A stretch of 7,903 nt of DNA, from positions 49,024-56,926 of the forward strand of contig NVVI01000016.1 of assembly GCA_002402165.1 (NCBI GenBank). The letters run 5' to 3'. This DNA comes from Flavobacteriales bacterium (GTDB lineage Bacteria > Bacteroidota > Bacteroidia > Flavobacteriales_E > Vicingaceae). The notes under the pieces were generated by a model. The model ran no database searches. It saw nothing but the letters and a program-made list of their open reading frames with translations, and was not told the origin of the DNA. Below, piece after piece: positions 6,373 to 7,903 of this stretch (the stretch's first letter is position 1; each line of letters starts with the position of its first letter). The position numbers and the translations under genes were made by a program.

Positions 6373-7143
6373 ATGAAAATTAAAGTTGTTTTATATATAA
6401 TAGTATTGTTTGTTTTTATTCCTAAACTATTCTCTCAGGAAAAGGTGACGACTTTTGGAATACAATTAAAACCAATTATTCCTGTTAATTTTTTTGGTGC
6501 CGGAAAGCAAGAACAAATACAAAACAATATTCAATTTATTAATCAACCAAAATTTGGCCTGAGTTTTGGAATGATAATAAGGAAAGGGCTAACAAAATCA
6601 CTATCAATTGAAACGGGACTTAATTTTTTAAAAAGAAATTATGATTTAACGATTAATGATCCAGACTCTTCATTTTCGGGAACTTCGGATTTTAGCATCG
6701 TAAACTATGAAATACCTGTTTTAGGGTTGGTATATGTACAATTGGGGAGAAATATGTTTATGAATGTTTCAGGAGGTGTTTCATTAGACATTTACCCAAC
6801 CCCATTGTTTGTTTCAGGCATATATTTTACAAACGCAATAAATCGGACATACTGGATTCAACCAAGTTTACTGGCAAATATTGGTTGGGAATATAGAACT
6901 GAAAAGAGTGGTTATATATATATTGGAGCTTCATTGCATAGATCTTTTTCTAACATATTTACAGAACACGTGCATTATAATGGAGAGAATGATAATAGGG
7001 ATGAGGACATAACTTTTGATTTAACAGGCAATTACTTAACGATAGATATTCGTTACTTTTTTCATGAAGAAAAACAAAAAAAGAAGAAAAAAGTAAAAAA
7101 AGAAAAGGTGAAAAGAGTATTTATCGACCCAAGAAAAAAATAA
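6373..7143 (+). CDS. Outer-membrane beta-barrel protein with lysine-rich C-terminal tail
   Basis: This 256-residue protein has a Sec signal peptide: two lysines, a hydrophobic core (5-17), then KLFSQ with likely cleavage after S21 or Q22. The mature part alternates polar and hydrophobic residues in strand-like segments, e.g. FGLSFGMIIRKG (61-72), SLSIETGLNFLKR (76-88), IPVLGLVYVQLG (114-125), YIYIGASLH (181-189) and YLTIDIRYFF (221-230), as in the PorT-like or OMP beta-barrel family of Bacteroidota. It probably forms a small barrel of about eight strands in the outer membrane; its role cannot be inferred. YFF at 228-230 looks like the normal C-terminal strand, yet 26 further residues follow, 14 of them Lys or Arg, encoded by long A runs. 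The gene stands alone between the tRNA terminator and convergent msrB, and its stop codon abuts the msrB stop. The start is supported by the signal peptide and the -7 element. Confidence 0.8.
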   Translation: MKIKVVLYIIVLFVFIPKLFSQEKVTTFGIQLKPIIPVNFFGAGKQEQIQNNIQFINQPKFGLSFGMIIRKGLTKSLSIETGLNFLKRNYDLTINDPDSSFSGTSDFSIVNYEIPVLGLVYVQLGRNMFMNVSGGVSLDIYPTPLFVSGIYFTNAINRTYWIQPSLLANIGWEYRTEKSGYIYIGASLHRSFSNIFTEHVHYNGENDNRDEDITFDLTGNYLTIDIRYFFHEEKQKKKKKVKKEKVKRVFIDPRKK

Positions 7144-7614
7144 CTAGTCTGATTTAAAGTCTAATGCAGCCGAGTTAATGCAATACCTCATTCCTGTTGG
7201 TCGTGGACCGTCTTTAAAGACATGTCCTAGATGCCCACCGCAGTTAGCACAATGAACTTCGTTTTTAGAATAGCTTATATTATTATCTGTACCTAGTTCA
7301 ATGCCATTTTTAATAAAAGCATAAAAACTTGGCCAACCTGTTCCAGATTTAAACTTTGTATTTGAAGTAAATAATTCATGATTGCAACCAGAACATTTAT
7401 AGGTTCCTTCCTTTTTATTGTTCCAATATTTTCCAGTAAAAGGTGTTTCAGTACCTCTTCTTCTGAGAACATTATATTGTCCTTGAGATAGTTTGTTTTG
7501 CCATTGTTTATCCGATAGCTTGTAATTGTATCCAATTCCAGAACTTGAAGATGATTGTCCGTAAGATATAAGAGTGTACATTGCTATTGTGAGAAATAAA
7601 AAGTATCGTAACAT
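7144..7614 (-). CDS. msrB: Exported peptide-methionine (R)-S-oxide reductase
   Basis: This 156-residue enzyme reduces methionine-R-sulfoxide in oxidised proteins. Residues 1-20 form a Sec signal peptide (MLRYFLFLTIAMYTLISYGQ) with no lipobox cysteine, so it should act in the periplasm as a soluble protein. A Ser-rich stretch (21-25) leads into the SelR domain: GTETPFTGKYW (54-64), zinc ligands C74 and C77 (CSGC) and C122 and C125 (CANC), GTGWPSF (91-97), GGHLGHVF (126-133), and the catalytic Cys145 in RYCINSAALDF. Where many MsrB proteins have the resolving Cys (GCGWPSF), this one has Thr92, a substitution also known in other MsrBs. Regeneration would then need another thiol or a partner. Length suits a single-domain exported MsrB. 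It is convergent with the beta-barrel gene (no gap) and divergent from pheT, and has a plausible promoter at 7636-7669. Confidence 0.95.
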   Translation of the reverse strand: MLRYFLFLTIAMYTLISYGQSSSSSGIGYNYKLSDKQWQNKLSQGQYNVLRRRGTETPFTGKYWNNKKEGTYKCSGCNHELFTSNTKFKSGTGWPSFYAFIKNGIELGTDNNISYSKNEVHCANCGGHLGHVFKDGPRPTGMRYCINSAALDFKSD

Positions 7615-7635
7615 ATCTTTGCTTTAAATGATATA

Positions 7636-7669
7636 CAAATTAACTTTATTGTGCCCTAAATTGTTACAA
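7636..7669 (-). promoter_or_regulatory. Probable msrB promoter
   Basis: On the minus strand TTG (complement of 7667-7669) lies 23 bp upstream of TTAATTTG (complement of 7636-7643), a one-mismatch form of TAnnTTTG that ends 21 bp before the msrB ATG. The spacer is at the long end of the range reported for Flavobacterium (17-23 bp). The call is tentative because of the mismatch. Confidence 0.4.
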
Positions 7670-7670
7670 T
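7660..7670. repeat. Small palindrome between the msrB and pheT promoters
   Basis: ATTGT-T-ACAAT is a perfect 5-bp inverted repeat around one base. Each arm contains the TTG that would be the -33 element of one of the two divergent promoters, and its centre (7665) is equidistant from both -7 elements. It could be an operator, or simply the by-product of two back-to-back -33 elements. Confidence 0.4.
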
Positions 7671-7694
7671 CACATCTAAAATTAATTACTTTTG
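7661..7694 (+). promoter_or_regulatory. Probable pheT promoter
   Basis: TTG at 7661-7663 and TACTTTTG at 7687-7694 are separated by 23 bp. The -7 part fits TAnnTTTG exactly and ends 18 bp before the ATG at 7713, giving a short leader of about a dozen bases. No T-box, attenuator or leader peptide fits in so short a leader. Confidence 0.55.
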
Positions 7695-7712
7695 TCGTTC
7701 AATTAACATTAA

Positions 7713-7903
7713 ATGAAAATTTCTTACAACTGGCTTAAAGACTATATTGACGTAGCAATTGACCCCAATAATATTGCTGATATCTTAACAGATTGTGGAT
7801 TAGAAATAGATGGAATTGAAAAAATTCAAAGCATTAAGGGTGGGTTAGAAGGTTTGGTTGTTGGCGAAATATTAAGCAAAGAAAAACATCCAGATGCTGA
7901 TAG
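7713..7903 (+). CDS. pheT: Phenylalanyl-tRNA synthetase beta subunit, 5' part
   Basis: Only the first 63 codons are in the window; the frame is open to the right edge, and the full family protein is about 800 residues. MKISYNWLKDYID is the canonical PheT N-terminus, and the region LTDCGLEIDGIEK (25-37) followed by GGLEGLVVGEIL (43-54) and KHPDAD (58-63) is the beginning of the EMAP-like tRNA-binding domain of the beta chain. With the alpha chain (PheS, not in the window) it forms the heterotetramer that charges tRNA-Phe in the cytoplasm; the beta chain also carries the editing site. The absence of pheS immediately upstream shows that the two genes are not adjacent in the pheS-pheT order here. 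The promoter elements at 7661-7694 support this start. Confidence 0.96.
   Translation, partial: MKISYNWLKDYIDVAIDPNNIADILTDCGLEIDGIEKIQSIKGGLEGLVVGEILSKEKHPDAD

Noticed and set aside
7293..7535. An 80-codon open frame on the minus strand
   Set aside because: It overlaps msrB in another frame of the same strand. The msrB frame has all zinc and catalytic cysteines.
1..7903. CRISPR arrays, insertion sequences, long direct repeats, riboswitches
   Set aside because: No regularly spaced repeats, transposase motifs, terminal inverted repeats or structured leaders were seen. Leaders are too short for a riboswitch, except possibly in the 212-bp divergent region, where no known aptamer pattern was recognised.

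Overview
The window looks like chromosome of a Bacteroidota bacterium, most likely a member of the Flavobacteriia. The reasons are the strongly AT-rich sequence, starts with little or no Shine-Dalgarno signal, promoter -7 elements of the form TAnnTTTG in front of several genes, a tRNA gene without encoded CCA, and a PorT-like outer-membrane beta-barrel family typical of that phylum. Genus and species cannot be read from the sequence.

Positions 1-6137 are part of a surface-polysaccharide (O-antigen, capsule or exopolysaccharide) locus. On the minus strand lie an FkbM-family methyltransferase (1027-1887, probable TTG start) and, 35 bp downstream, a glycosyltransferase that runs off the left edge (1-991). 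A 212-bp divergent intergenic region separates them from a plus-strand run: a membrane-anchored two-domain protein joining a class I methyltransferase-like domain to a GT2 glycosyltransferase (2100-3737), a Wzx-type flippase (3753-5057) and UDP-glucose 4-epimerase GalE (5109-6137). Together they suggest UDP-sugar supply (GalE), sugar transfer (both glycosyltransferases), methyl or other decoration (FkbM and the fusion) and export of the lipid-linked unit (Wzx). No polymerase, initiating phosphoglycosyl transferase or chain-length regulator is in the window, so the locus continues to the left or uses genes elsewhere.

The locus ends at a compact tRNA-Val(UAC) unit (about 6146-6300) with its own good promoter and intrinsic terminator. 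To its right is apparently ordinary chromosome: an outer-membrane beta-barrel protein with a lysine-rich tail (6373-7143), an exported methionine sulfoxide reductase B read convergently with no gap (7144-7614, minus), and the start of pheT, the phenylalanyl-tRNA synthetase beta subunit (7713 to the right edge).

The most unusual items are the methyltransferase-GT2 fusion, the near-constant placement of TAnnTTTG just upstream of five plus-strand genes, and a mirror-symmetric divergent promoter layout between msrB and pheT. No mobile element, CRISPR array or phage gene was seen.
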